Below are positions 1 to 9,987 of a stretch of 64,000 nucleotides of DNA, in pieces. Origin of the DNA: Plasmodium malariae (Eukaryota; Apicomplexa; Aconoidasida; Haemosporida; Plasmodiidae); contig NC_041786.1 of assembly GCF_900090045.1 (NCBI RefSeq), forward strand, positions 1,606,501 through 1,670,500. The letters are read 5' to 3'. Under the pieces are notes generated by a model, which worked only from the letters and a program-made list of their open reading frames with translations, did no database searches and was not told the DNA's origin. Each line of letters begins with the position of its first letter. Position 1 is the stretch's first letter. The translations under genes were made by a program, and so were the position numbers.

Positions 1-1000
1 AACATGTTAATTTGATCTTGCCCAAATTAGGACGCTTTAAATATATATGGGAAAAACTGTTGCAGGGATAGATGCAACATAAGATAAGGCAGTGACCTTT
101 TTTTAACTTCATTTATTTTGTGGCATTATACTTGGTTTTATTATACTTGGCTTCTTTGTACTTCTCTTCGTTGTACTTCGCTTCATTATACATCTCCTCC
201 TTGAACTCCACTTCGTCATACGCCACTTCCACACATGTTTTGCTAAAACAGGTTGTTTAACCTAATAAACGCATAAATTTGTTAAAAATGATATTCATTT
301 TATCACTACAGTATTTTGGAAAGTGCCGAGCCGTTTTTAGATATGTGCAATATACCTCTAAAATTTATATGTATATACACTCTGATAAAATAGCTACCTA
401 ACATAGGATATAATCACTTATACTATATAAGGGTTATCTTGTGCATACTGGTTGCATGTTGCATTAATACCCTATTCAACAACAACTGCTTATGTTAGCT
501 TCCTCCCTTCGTCTTCTTCATTTTAATTTTTAACGAAAGGCTGTTAAATAATATGCTCTACGTGGTTTAACTTTATAAAAAAAAATATGAAGTGTGTAAG
601 TATTTTTGTGCTAATGACGAACAGTGAAAATGATAACCACTGCGTAAATGAATGAACGAGCGAGCGAGCGAGCATGCCAGTGAACCCATGGTTATACTCT
701 CATATTTGGATTAAAAAGACAGCGCAAAAAACATTTAAACAAAGAGCATATATAAACCCCTGATGATGAGCAAACTCAGAGGAGAAGAAATAAACTTGGC
801 TTATATTGCATGAACTACATAGGAGATGCTCCGTTTAATTTGAAAATTCAGTTGTAAAATAAATTGGTGTAAAAAACTGGCTCAACAAACTTGTAGCACA
901 TATGCGCACCCGTACATACATGCAACCATGTATACATATGCACGTTCCTAGACGGTTCCTTTACAAACGATCACAAAACAGTATGCGCACTGCTAGGTTT
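1..1000. other. Gene-poor left edge with possible minus-strand exons
   Basis: No complete gene is resolved here. Two short minus-strand stretches look coding. Complement(573..689) is a 38-codon ORF starting MGSLACSLARSFIHLRS, rich in Arg/Ser like an organelle-targeting leader. Complement(113..~255) follows an acceptor-like CTGTTTTAG and carries about six copies of a 15-nt repeat; one frame reads KYNEE/KYKEA-type pentapeptides to a stop at 113-115, and another frame is also open. No phase-consistent set of exons joining them was found, so they stay candidates. The rest is AT-rich spacer downstream of the rpoA stop. Confidence 0.3.
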
Positions 1001-3718
1001 TCATTTTTCATCCAGTATGTTATTGAGCCTGTCACTTAAGTAATCATCGTAGTCAAAAGTACGTGTACTGGAAAACTTGTAATTACTCCTTTTTTTTGTA
1101 TTTTTTGTATTTTTTGTTTTTTTCCTATATTTTTCCTTTTTTACCTCCATTTTTAACCATTCTAAGGTATCAAGGTAAGGAGGAGGGGTATCTTGTAAGG
1201 GTAAGTGAATGTTGGAATGTTTGGGGAAATTAGCTGGGTCCACTAATTTTTGAGTAAATGGATCTAATAAATTTTTTTTATTCATTTCGTTGTTAACATC
1301 TTCATCAATATTTTGAATAGGAGGTCCACCTTCCATTTTTTGTTTTATTTGTAAAAATTTATATCTATCAATATATGGCCATAATTTTTTTATTTCCTTA
1401 TCTTCAATATCACATGGAAAATCATGATCATTTATAATCATTTCTCTAAATTTTCTTAAAATTTTTTTAATATTTTTAATACCATACAGAAGAACATTTT
1501 TAGGTAACATTCTACAGTCAGTCCAAATTTCTATAACTAACATTTGTTTAGGATCCGTAAATTCACATCTATCTTCACACCAATATTTAGTTGCAATCTT
1601 ATGAACAGCCATACGTACCATTCTACATGTACCAAAACTAGCACTTATAGGCATATAATTTTTATGAACAACTTCTGATACTTGTCGTTTTTTCATACAT
1701 TCATTATCTGACCCTAGTTCCCTTTTATATAATCCTTTATCATAAGTTAACCAATGTCCTTTACCATATTCAATTTTTAATGATATATCAATATACCCAT
1801 TTTCTTTTAATGTACATATATATTGTTCTTTATTAACAATTTTTAAATGAGAAGGTAAAGGTATCATTCCAGCTACTAACATTAATGGTCCCTTAAATAT
1901 TAATCTTATATTGGATTCGATATTTATTTCTTTACTATAAATACATACATCTGATATATTTAAAGCTATTTCTAGTAAATCCTCCTGCACGTTATCAATT
2001 TTTGTATCTTCATTCATATTATGGATTTTTATAGCAACTATTGCATATCCATAAATTTGTGTCTGACACACATATTTTAATAAAGAACCAAATGTATGTC
2101 CATCCGTTATATTTAATGGTCCTATATAAAACTTTTGATATAATCTCCCATTCTGTGGATATTTTATTATATCAGTTGCTTCTTCTATTTTAATATCATT
2201 CGGCCCAAAATCATACTTGTCTATAAAATTCTCCCGGTGGATATTCGTGTTTATCACATTCTCCTTTTCCCCGCCGTCAGGCAGACCCTCAGCTGAGACC
2301 CCTTCCTCCGCTTCGACCACTTGGTCCACTCCAGTCGCGTCTTTCACTCCTACTGCTTCCTTTGCTTTTCCCTTCAGTCGTTCCTTCCTCTTTTTGTAAA
2401 AATCTGAGTAATCTCCAAAAAAGTTAGCATCCCCATAACCTAATCCCGCCCTATCCCTTCCGACACTAAATCTAGGATAAAAAAGAAAAGGATAAAGAGC
2501 ATGCGTGGGTTCATTTCCACTTACACTGGCCTTGTTAAAAAAGTCAAACAACTTCTTATATATAGGGTAATGATTTACATTAAAATCTATTGCTCTGAAG
2601 CATCCCCAATATTCAATAGGCATTCTTTTCATTTTAGGTTCAACTAATGATCTTAACGTCTTTATTTCATATTCATCATCACTTTCTTTATTCTCATGGT
2701 CTTGATATCCTATATAATCTTTCCATTCCCCTCTATTCAATATGACCCAATTTTTCCATGTATATAAATCTCCTTCAAAAAAACCCTTCTTTTTTAGATA
2801 TAATAGATCTTGCAAACTTATTAATCTATCATCTTCAGTGTTCTTTTCTCTTCTTTTCTTTCCATCCTCCAATTTGTCATCCTGTACCTCATCTTCTTCT
2901 AATTGTTCTTCCAGTTCTTTCCTCCTTCCCACTTTCTCTGATATCTTTTTTAAAAAATACATAAAAAAATAATAATAGTTATGTATTTTTAGGTTATCAT
3001 TTTTGTATTTGTAATCTAGAATAATATTAGTTAGTCCATCTGGTGTTCTAAAGGCATCTTTTGGAAATTGTGGTTCATAACCACTGCTTCTGCTGTTCTT
3101 TATTTGTTCTATATAAGTATCTATCTCTTCTTTTTTCACTTCATATTTTTTTATGAAATTTCTTCTTTGAAATATTTTATACTCATCGATTGATTTGTTT
3201 GATTCGCCTGATCCATTTGATTCATTTGAGCCATTTGGTTCATCTAATTCATTTGATTCATCTAATTCATTTGATTCATCTAATTCATTTGATTCATCTA
3301 ATTCATTTGATTCATCTAATTCATTTGATTCATCTAATTCATTTGATTCATCTAATTCATTTGATTCATCTAATTTATTTGATTCATCTAATTCATTTGA
3401 TTCATCTAATTTATTTGATTCATCTAATTCATTTGAGTGGCTATTTACTGCTAATCCGCTATCTTCTTTTTTCTTACCTACAACAATTATTGTCTTTTTT
3501 TTTAGTATTTTTTTCCCCTTAACCTGTAAGGACAAAAAATTTTCTCTTGCTCCCCTTTTAAAATAATTATCTATTCCCAATTTTGCCCCTTTAAAAATTG
3601 CATTTTGACAACTATGGATGAACAAATATTTGTCAAATTTTAGGGACTCATACGTAGCAATTAATGCTGTATATATCCATGTCGAAATTGTGATCAGCCG
3701 CATTATACATATATGCAT
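1001..3718 (-). CDS. rpoA: Apicoplast-type DNA-directed RNA polymerase alpha subunit
   Basis: A single-exon ORF of 905 residues. By family knowledge, alpha dimerises to nucleate the bacterial-type RNA polymerase that transcribes the apicoplast genome. The N-terminus has a hydrophobic signal-like stretch (MRLITISTWIYTALIATYE) followed by a Lys/Asn-rich transit-like region, fitting secretory routing to the apicoplast. Residues about 515-760 match the alpha N-terminal domain: the block around FYIGPLNITDGHTFGSLL corresponds to the bacterial PLERGFG-TLGN-LRR motif, then NVQEDLLEIALNISDV and GYIDISLKIEYGKGHW follow in order. No helix-hairpin-helix C-terminal domain is visible; the end is Lys/Asp-rich. 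A NELDES hexapeptide array sits at residues about 94-160, and an acidic/basic insert near 270. There are two near-adjacent start ATGs; the second (MRLIT) gives the cleaner signal peptide. PlasmoDB-style annotations call the orthologue a truncated alpha subunit (recollection). Confidence 0.82.
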   Translation of the reverse strand: MHICIMRLITISTWIYTALIATYESLKFDKYLFIHSCQNAIFKGAKLGIDNYFKRGARENFLSLQVKGKKILKKKTIIVVGKKKEDSGLAVNSHSNELDESNKLDESNELDESNKLDESNELDESNELDESNELDESNELDESNELDESNELDESNELDEPNGSNESNGSGESNKSIDEYKIFQRRNFIKKYEVKKEEIDTYIEQIKNSRSSGYEPQFPKDAFRTPDGLTNIILDYKYKNDNLKIHNYYYFFMYFLKKISEKVGRRKELEEQLEEDEVQDDKLEDGKKRREKNTEDDRLISLQDLLYLKKKGFFEGDLYTWKNWVILNRGEWKDYIGYQDHENKESDDEYEIKTLRSLVEPKMKRMPIEYWGCFRAIDFNVNHYPIYKKLFDFFNKASVSGNEPTHALYPFLFYPRFSVGRDRAGLGYGDANFFGDYSDFYKKRKERLKGKAKEAVGVKDATGVDQVVEAEEGVSAEGLPDGGEKENVINTNIHRENFIDKYDFGPNDIKIEEATDIIKYPQNGRLYQKFYIGPLNITDGHTFGSLLKYVCQTQIYGYAIVAIKIHNMNEDTKIDNVQEDLLEIALNISDVCIYSKEINIESNIRLIFKGPLMLVAGMIPLPSHLKIVNKEQYICTLKENGYIDISLKIEYGKGHWLTYDKGLYKRELGSDNECMKKRQVSEVVHKNYMPISASFGTCRMVRMAVHKIATKYWCEDRCEFTDPKQMLVIEIWTDCRMLPKNVLLYGIKNIKKILRKFREMIINDHDFPCDIEDKEIKKLWPYIDRYKFLQIKQKMEGGPPIQNIDEDVNNEMNKKNLLDPFTQKLVDPANFPKHSNIHLPLQDTPPPYLDTLEWLKMEVKKEKYRKKTKNTKNTKKRSNYKFSSTRTFDYDDYLSDRLNNILDEK
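3237..3435 (-). repeat. 18-nt in-frame tandem repeat (NELDES) in rpoA
   Basis: Roughly eleven near-perfect copies of an 18-nt unit (plus strand AATTCATTTGATTCATCT) encode tandem NELDES/NKLDES hexapeptides on the minus strand. It lies between the targeting leader and the polymerase domain. Copies differ mainly by Glu/Lys changes (ATTC versus ATTT), so length polymorphism between isolates is likely. Confidence 0.9.
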
Positions 3719-3986
3719 AAATGCGTAAGTACATGTATGTATATATATACATATATATGTGAAGTCCTATATCAAGTTACCATTTTTTAATTGCCATAAA
3801 AGATTATCGTATTATCTTTTCCATTCATCTTTGAAACTTACGATTAACTCTTTAACTATAATGTATACCCTCATGTAAATGTACGTGCCCTTGCGCGCAT
3901 TCAAAATGTGTACTGAAATATGCGGGCATTTTCTTTACTAATTTCCCCAAATTTTAAGTTTCAAAAGGGGAAAATGTACTTAAAAA

Positions 3987-4017
<31 letters not shown>

Positions 4018-5246
4018 TATGCTCAAAAATTTATGTAGCATAAATATTATATATACATGTAAACATACATACAATTATTATATTTTACGCTGACAGACTT
4101 TTTATTTTTCTTTGCTTGACAATGAAACATATTGCTTTATTTGAAGCAAGAAAAAAAATTCTTTTTAATTTGTTCGAAAATTTTAAAAATTAAAAGATCG
4201 CAAAATTACAAAATTGAAAAATTAAATATTAAAAAAAGTGTTTGGATAATTAATATGGAAAATTATATCTTCCTTAAATATTTCTACTTCTGTTTATCAG
4301 TTTATTTTTACCTTTCTGCTTGAACTTATGCTGTTACTCCTTTTTTAAGTCCATTTGTGCGCTCCTTCGTTTTTCATATTGTACGTGTATTGTTCTTCCA
4401 TTAGTATATATATATATATATATATATTATATATTATATACATATATGTTTACAAGTATATGTGTATATTTTTTTTTTTTTTTTTTTTTTTGTTCTTATT
4501 TTAAAAAATTAAAAATAATCTGAAATGTTAAAGGGATTTAACAAAATGAGTACATGCAACTTTATATCACTATTTTACCTTTAATAAAATAATTATTATA
4601 TTCTTAGAAAAACAAAATATATGAAGCAATAATGACGATGCTGAAACAAAATTAACATAATATTTCTTCGTATAAAAGAATATTTTTATTTTTATTTTTT
4701 TGTCTATTTTTAGGTAAAATGTCTACATATATTCTTTTTATTCAATTTTTGTAATTATTATATTGATGCAGGAGTAAAAGTTAAAATAAAACGAGAGTTA
4801 CCTGCTGCAGCTTTTAGTATTTTTTTTTTCTTTTCTTCCTTTTATTTGTTATTATTATAATTGTCGCATTTTTTCAAAATATAAAATGAAATTAAATAAT
4901 TAGAAAAATGCTCAAAGGATGTGAAAAAAATAAAAAAGAAAGAAAAACCGAATAAAACAAAACAAAGCAAAGAAACAAAACTGAATAGAATAAAATAAAA
5001 TAAAGCAGTGCAAAACAAAGACAAAAGAACATAAACGCAAAAATCTAATTGACCCCTGCATAAATGTGTATATATGTATATATATGTATATATACGTATG
5101 TATGTGTGTACGCATTCCTGTATGTGCATGCTCAGTTCAGATAAACACCCACTCAGGATAAAACGAATTTTAATATATATACATTTTTTTTTATGTGCAT
5201 TTTTCTTTGTTTAATTACGCCCGTACTAAATTTGTTCAAAGGTAAG
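3719..5246. other. Divergent intergenic region between rpoA and PDI gene
   Basis: About 1.5 kb between two genes read away from each other, so it should hold both promoters. It contains a poly-A run followed by (TA)n near 3980-4020, a (TA)n at 4406-4445, and a 24-T run near 4470-4490. Open frames here are low-complexity and not supported as genes. Confidence 0.7.
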
Positions 5247-7373
5247 ATGGTAAAAATAATATATAAAGAATTCTTAGCATTATTTCTTTATCTTTTAATA
5301 AATGGATATTCGGGAAATGATGGAGTTGAGAAAAAAAATGAAATATACAGCGTAACTATGAAAGATTTCAACAATATTTTATATGATCAAGAGAAATTTA
5401 CATTTTTAGTTGTATACACTCATTGGTGCTATAGATCGAATTTATTATTAGAAAACTTAGAAAAAATATCGAATTTGTTAAAGTATGATAATAATATAAG
5501 GATAGCAAAAATAAATGCTGCAGTTAATAGTGAAATAATAGAAAAACTAAGTGTCTATAGCTATCCTTCTTTGTATATGATAAAGAAAGACGAAATGCAT
5601 AAATATAACGGTGTAAATAGCATCAAAAAAATATTATTATGGATATATCAATATCTAGACAAAAGTATATATGAAATAAATAATAAAGAAAAATTAACAT
5701 TATTGCTAGAGTTAGAAGAATATAATAATTCTATTTTATTTTTTATAAGCAGAAAAGATAAAGATATAAATCTAGTCAATAACTTAGTTGAAATATGTAC
5801 GTTAATAGGTAAAACTTTTTGTTTTTATATAAAACAAGAAAATGTAATTCATTTTCTTGTAAACACTGTAATATCAAATAACTATCATTACGATACTGTG
5901 GAGTTACAAAAGAAAGATATTTATGGGATTTTATTTAAAAATGATGATTTTGATGAACATTTTTATATAACTGATGAAAGTGTAAATAAATTATATGACC
6001 CTGAATGTTCAAAAGAAGAAAAAATAGAAATGTTAGTAAAGTGGGTTCAGAAAAAAGTTGAACCATTAGTTATTAAATTTTCTGAATATTATTTTCCATT
6101 ACTGTTTTCAAGTAATACTGTTACCTTATTTATATTATATAACGATATAAATGAGTTAAACAAATTAGATATTATTAAATGTGCAAAGAAATATAAAAAT
6201 ATTACTTTTTCAATTTCTGGAAATTTACAAGTGTATGAAAAGAGATTATTATCTGAGTTACTTATAGAACAATTAAAAAAACCACTCATGAGAATTACTG
6301 AATTTAAAAATAATATAACTATTCCATATAAATATAAACCTGTCAATGACGATTTAGAAATAAATGAAAAGGTAAATTTATTAGTACCGCTTCTTTATGC
6401 ATTTTACCACTTACCTTTTTTTACATGCTATTGTATCAAATTGTGTTCCAAATTCATACATATCACCTTTTTTTCTTTTTGCATTCGTCTCGCTTCATAT
6501 TTGCATGATGTACCCTCATATAGCTTATATTTTTATGTTTGAAGTAAATGAAAGTTAAAAATACGCATGTGTGTGGGGGCACATATATAGACGCACACAT
6601 ACGCATATACATACATGCTCACATACACATTTGCACACGTATACATGTATACACATACACGCATTTCATTTCAGAATATAGAGGATTTCATCAATGGATA
6701 TATGGCGGGAAAAAAATATTTCTACCGAAAAAGTGAAAGACCATTACCTGAAGAATTCAATAATGGATATGTAAAAATAATAGTTGCTGACACGTACGAT
6801 GAATATATATTTAACAATGATAAAAATGTTGTAGTATTATACTATGCACCATGGTGTGGGCATTGCTATAAATTTGAGCCAGTGTACAGAGAAGTTGGAA
6901 GAAGATTGAAGTTGTACGCAGCTAAATTCAAAGATTTTAATAATGATATAATAATAGGAAAAATAGACGCAGTAAACAACGAAATATATAATATACCCAT
7001 CGGTGAGAGTTATTCTATATATGTATCTATCTATCTATGTATCTATCTATCTATATATATATATATATATATATAAATATATCTATGCCTATGTGTAAAT
7101 ATTTATTACAAATAATTCCTTAAAAACAAATAAAAAAAGAAATCAATAAATTATTTACTCTCACGAATTCGCGTGGTAGAGCACTGCTCACGTAAAATGT
7201 CTAATGTATCTGAGTTTTGCAACATGTTATTTACATACATACGTACATATATATTTACCTTTTATGGCAGAGGGATACCCTACCGTTTATCTATATACAA
7301 AGGAAAACAAAATGGCGCCTATGAGGTATTTAGGACCAAGGACTGTAGAAAGAATTATCACTTGGATATGCGA

Positions 7374-7404
<31 letters not shown>

Positions 7405-7686
7405 GTGATATTTCTTCATATTCATATATATGTGTGTATATGTACATAATATATCATTTTGCTTGAATGCCACCAATTTGTTTTTCAAGTTTTAAAAAAA
7501 AATTTGAGTATATATAATAATGCAGTTAAATTATTAAATGATGAAATGAACCAATTTTTAACTGAAATTACAATTTTTTTTTTTTTTTTTTTTTGTTTCT
7601 AGACAAACACAAACATAGATATATTAGAATTTCTCAACTTAAATTTGGATGATGAGCAGCTTTTCGAGAATTATGAAGAACTGTGA
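5247..7686 (+). CDS. PDI-14: Protein disulfide isomerase, PDI-14-like, four exons
   Basis: ER thiol-disulfide oxidoreductase family. Predicted exons 5247-6371, 6675-7002, 7271-7377 and 7603-7686 join in phase (547 residues). I start at ATG 5247 because MVKIIYKEFLALFLYLLING is a good signal peptide; the upstream in-frame ATG at 5193 would add 18 residues. The first thioredoxin-like domain (about 30-150) has VVYTHWCYRSN, so only one cysteine of the CxxC pair. Middle b-type domains follow. The second catalytic domain (from about 425) has YYAPWCGHCYKF, and PIEGYPTVYLY across the exon 2/3 join is the cis-proline loop. The protein ends ENYEEL, not a standard KDEL/SDEL-type signal. The symbol rests on the family and on synteny with HDA1 and rpoA, recalled rather than searched. 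Confidence 0.85.
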
Positions 7687-8443
7687 ATGATTAAAAAATT
7701 TGTGCAATTAACTTTTTTGCAGACGTTTGTTTTATATTTCGTAGTTTCATTTTTTTTATTTTATATTTTATTATGATTTATTTTATATTTTATAATGATT
7801 TATTTTTGATTTTATTATATTTAATTTTTTGTATTATCTTATATAATTTTTTACCTTTTTTTTGCGTTTTAAATGTCACCTATATATTTTTTTTTTTTCT
7901 TGAGCTACAAATTTTTTGCAATTTGACATTTTTGGACAAACGTACACATCAAAATTGAAAGTTTCCATTTTTGGTTTTTTTTTTTTTATATTTTTACATT
8001 AATCCATATTCTTTTAATTAACAAGGATTTGCTGATTCTATTTGATTATTTTTTTTGATTTTATTTATTAATATATTTGTTTGTTTCCTTTAAATTTTTT
8101 GTGTTATTCGTTAAAAATATTTATTAGCAAAAAGTTATATTTTAAAATCTTTTTCTTTTTTAACATACAATAATAGCTAATATGCTGACTTGTTCATAAT
8201 AGTGGGTAATAACACGACCTATTAATAATATTTTTTAGCAAGGAATTTTTTTTTAATAATGACTACATTTAACATGACTTGTTGATTATTATGATTTGTA
8301 ACATGTCTTGTTAATAATTTCATATCTCAACATAATCTGTTAATAATTCCAGCTTGTAACATTCCTTGTTAATGTAATCGGCAAAAGTATATTGGTTTGC
8401 TAATAATAGTAATTAGTTACCTGACTAGTTCATATTTTACACC
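7687..8443 (+). other. Intergenic region, promoter side of the 8444 gene
   Basis: AT-rich spacer with many T-runs. No gene is supported. The 3' part holds a degenerate 29-nt repeat array just upstream of the next start codon (separate entry). Confidence 0.65.
8271..8386. repeat. Four degenerate 29-nt tandem repeats upstream of a start codon
   Basis: Copies begin at 8271, 8300, 8329 and 8358, each opening AACAT and carrying a CTTGTTAATAAT-like core (CTTGTTGATTAT, CTTGTTAATAAT, TCTGTTAATAAT, CTTGTTAATGTA). Two more diverged relatives may lie at 8179-8236. The last copy ends about 57 nt before the ATG at 8444. Spacing is exact while sequence has drifted, which suggests an old tandem array. Confidence 0.7.
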
Positions 8444-9406
8444 ATGTCTCAGTGTGTGTGGGAATTAATAAGTATCGAGAAATCTTTTGCAAAAGAAAGA
8501 GATAACTATGAAATACATCCAGTGAATAACTTTTCTAAAAATTATGAATTCCATAATTTAGATAATATAGAAATAAGGACTGATAAAGTTGATTACGATT
8601 ATGCAGAAGACCTTTCAAAGTATTCAAAAATAAAAAATGAGAAAAATAAATTGAAGTTTGAAAAAATTATGCACAAATTTTTTATTTCAGATATATCGAA
8701 ATATGTAAATGCGTACGTGAAAAAAAGTGATAGCAACATCCTCAGTGAAATAGGTAAAATTTTTTTTTTTTTTTTTTAATCTAAACATTGAAAAATAGTA
8801 AGAAAAAGGAAAAAATAATATATACATACGTATAAATATTTATATATACGTATAACGCGCGTTTATATGTCCTGTAATAAGAATCCTATATTTTCCTTTG
8901 AAGGAATAACATCAAGTAAGAAAATAAAATTACAAGAAGAGAGATATTGGGTCAATAGTTATATTTATAATTTTATAAGTCATTGCTTAAATACCTATTA
9001 TGACTGCAAGCATTATATAGTTATAAGTCGCAGCAAAAACTTAATTCAAAAATTGACAGGAACAGGTACTAAGTTCACAAAAAAAAAAAAAAAAAAAAAA
9101 AAATTGGCATAAACAAAAAGGAACTATTGAATGAACGAACGAAATAGATGACGAAAAAAATATATAAGTTAAGCTAAAACGTAAATAAATATACATAAAC
9201 TAATTTTTCTCATAACAGGATATGGATACTACGGTATATATTTTACAAACGGTAAAAAAATTGGTGGGTTAGGAAACTTGTTTATAAATATAAAGCAAGT
9301 AAGACATATAAGTTATAGCATTATGAAAACGTTACAAACAAAGACAGCTTCAGACAGATCGGTATCAAATAATGATGAAACATGTAGTTTCATTTTTATG
9401 CTGTAA
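8444..9406 (+). CDS. Unknown small protein, weakly Tctex1-like, three exons
   Basis: Predicted exons 8444-8753, 8904-9065 and 9219-9406 join in phase to 219 residues; introns have clear GTAAAA and GTACTA donors and AG acceptors. There is no signal peptide or membrane segment. The middle reads ERYWVNSYIYNFISHCLN followed by CKHYIVISRSKN. That is an amphipathic helix then a strand, reminiscent of the W..NVVEQ / KYIV helix-strand unit of Tctex1-type dynein light chains. The following GTGYGYYGIYF and the rest do not match that family clearly, so the assignment is only a suggestion. Exon 1 is acidic/Lys-rich and looks disordered. Confidence 0.6.
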
Positions 9407-9987
9407 CTACGTAACTATTAATACATTATTTTTTTCTCATTTTCCTTTTTTAATTTATGAACCATTTGTACAATGATTATTTTTCCCTGAATAAAAGAAA
9501 GAAAAAGATAAAAACTGCATGTTCTAAAAAAGGAGAGGTGAAGACTATCCTCTAAGATTATACATAATATATGCATTATGTGTTATGCATATATATATAT
9601 ATATATATATACTCGTCTCCACTTATTCCTGATGATGTCTATTGACATATCGCGCATGGGCTTTACCCCCATAATACTCTTTTAAATATACAGAATTGCG
9701 ATAAAAATACCTGTACAATACTTTTTGAGCTATACATAATATCCCATATATTTACGTTATACATTATTTTATTCTTACATGAACATATAGATTCCCACTT
9801 TTATGTGCATTTTATGTAAATTTGACTCTTACGCAGTGCTTCAAAGAGATGAATTTTCTTGCTTTTTTTGTTTTTTTTGCTTATTTACTTTTTTCCCCCT
9901 TTTTTTTGTTCATGATACTGTTTACTAACTTCATTTTATATTTGCAATATTTTTTAATGTAAAAATATACGCGATCTCCAGAAACTG
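9407..9987. other. Short convergent intergenic region
   Basis: Spacer between two genes whose 3' ends face each other. It contains a (TA)n run at about 9589-9611 and T-rich tracts after 9850. I see no gene. Confidence 0.6.

Noticed and set aside
3190..3566. Plus-strand open frames of IHLIHL and SNSFDSS repeats
   Set aside because: They are shadows of the NELDES repeat on the minus strand in rpoA; the 18-nt unit keeps every frame open.
5193..6542. PDI as a single exon ending at 6542
   Set aside because: Past 6371 the sequence is intron-like, and the CGHC domain and cis-Pro loop lie in later exons that join in phase.
8271..8386. CRISPR-like array (29-nt units)
   Set aside because: No spacers between units, copies diverge, and the organism is eukaryotic; it is a tandem repeat.
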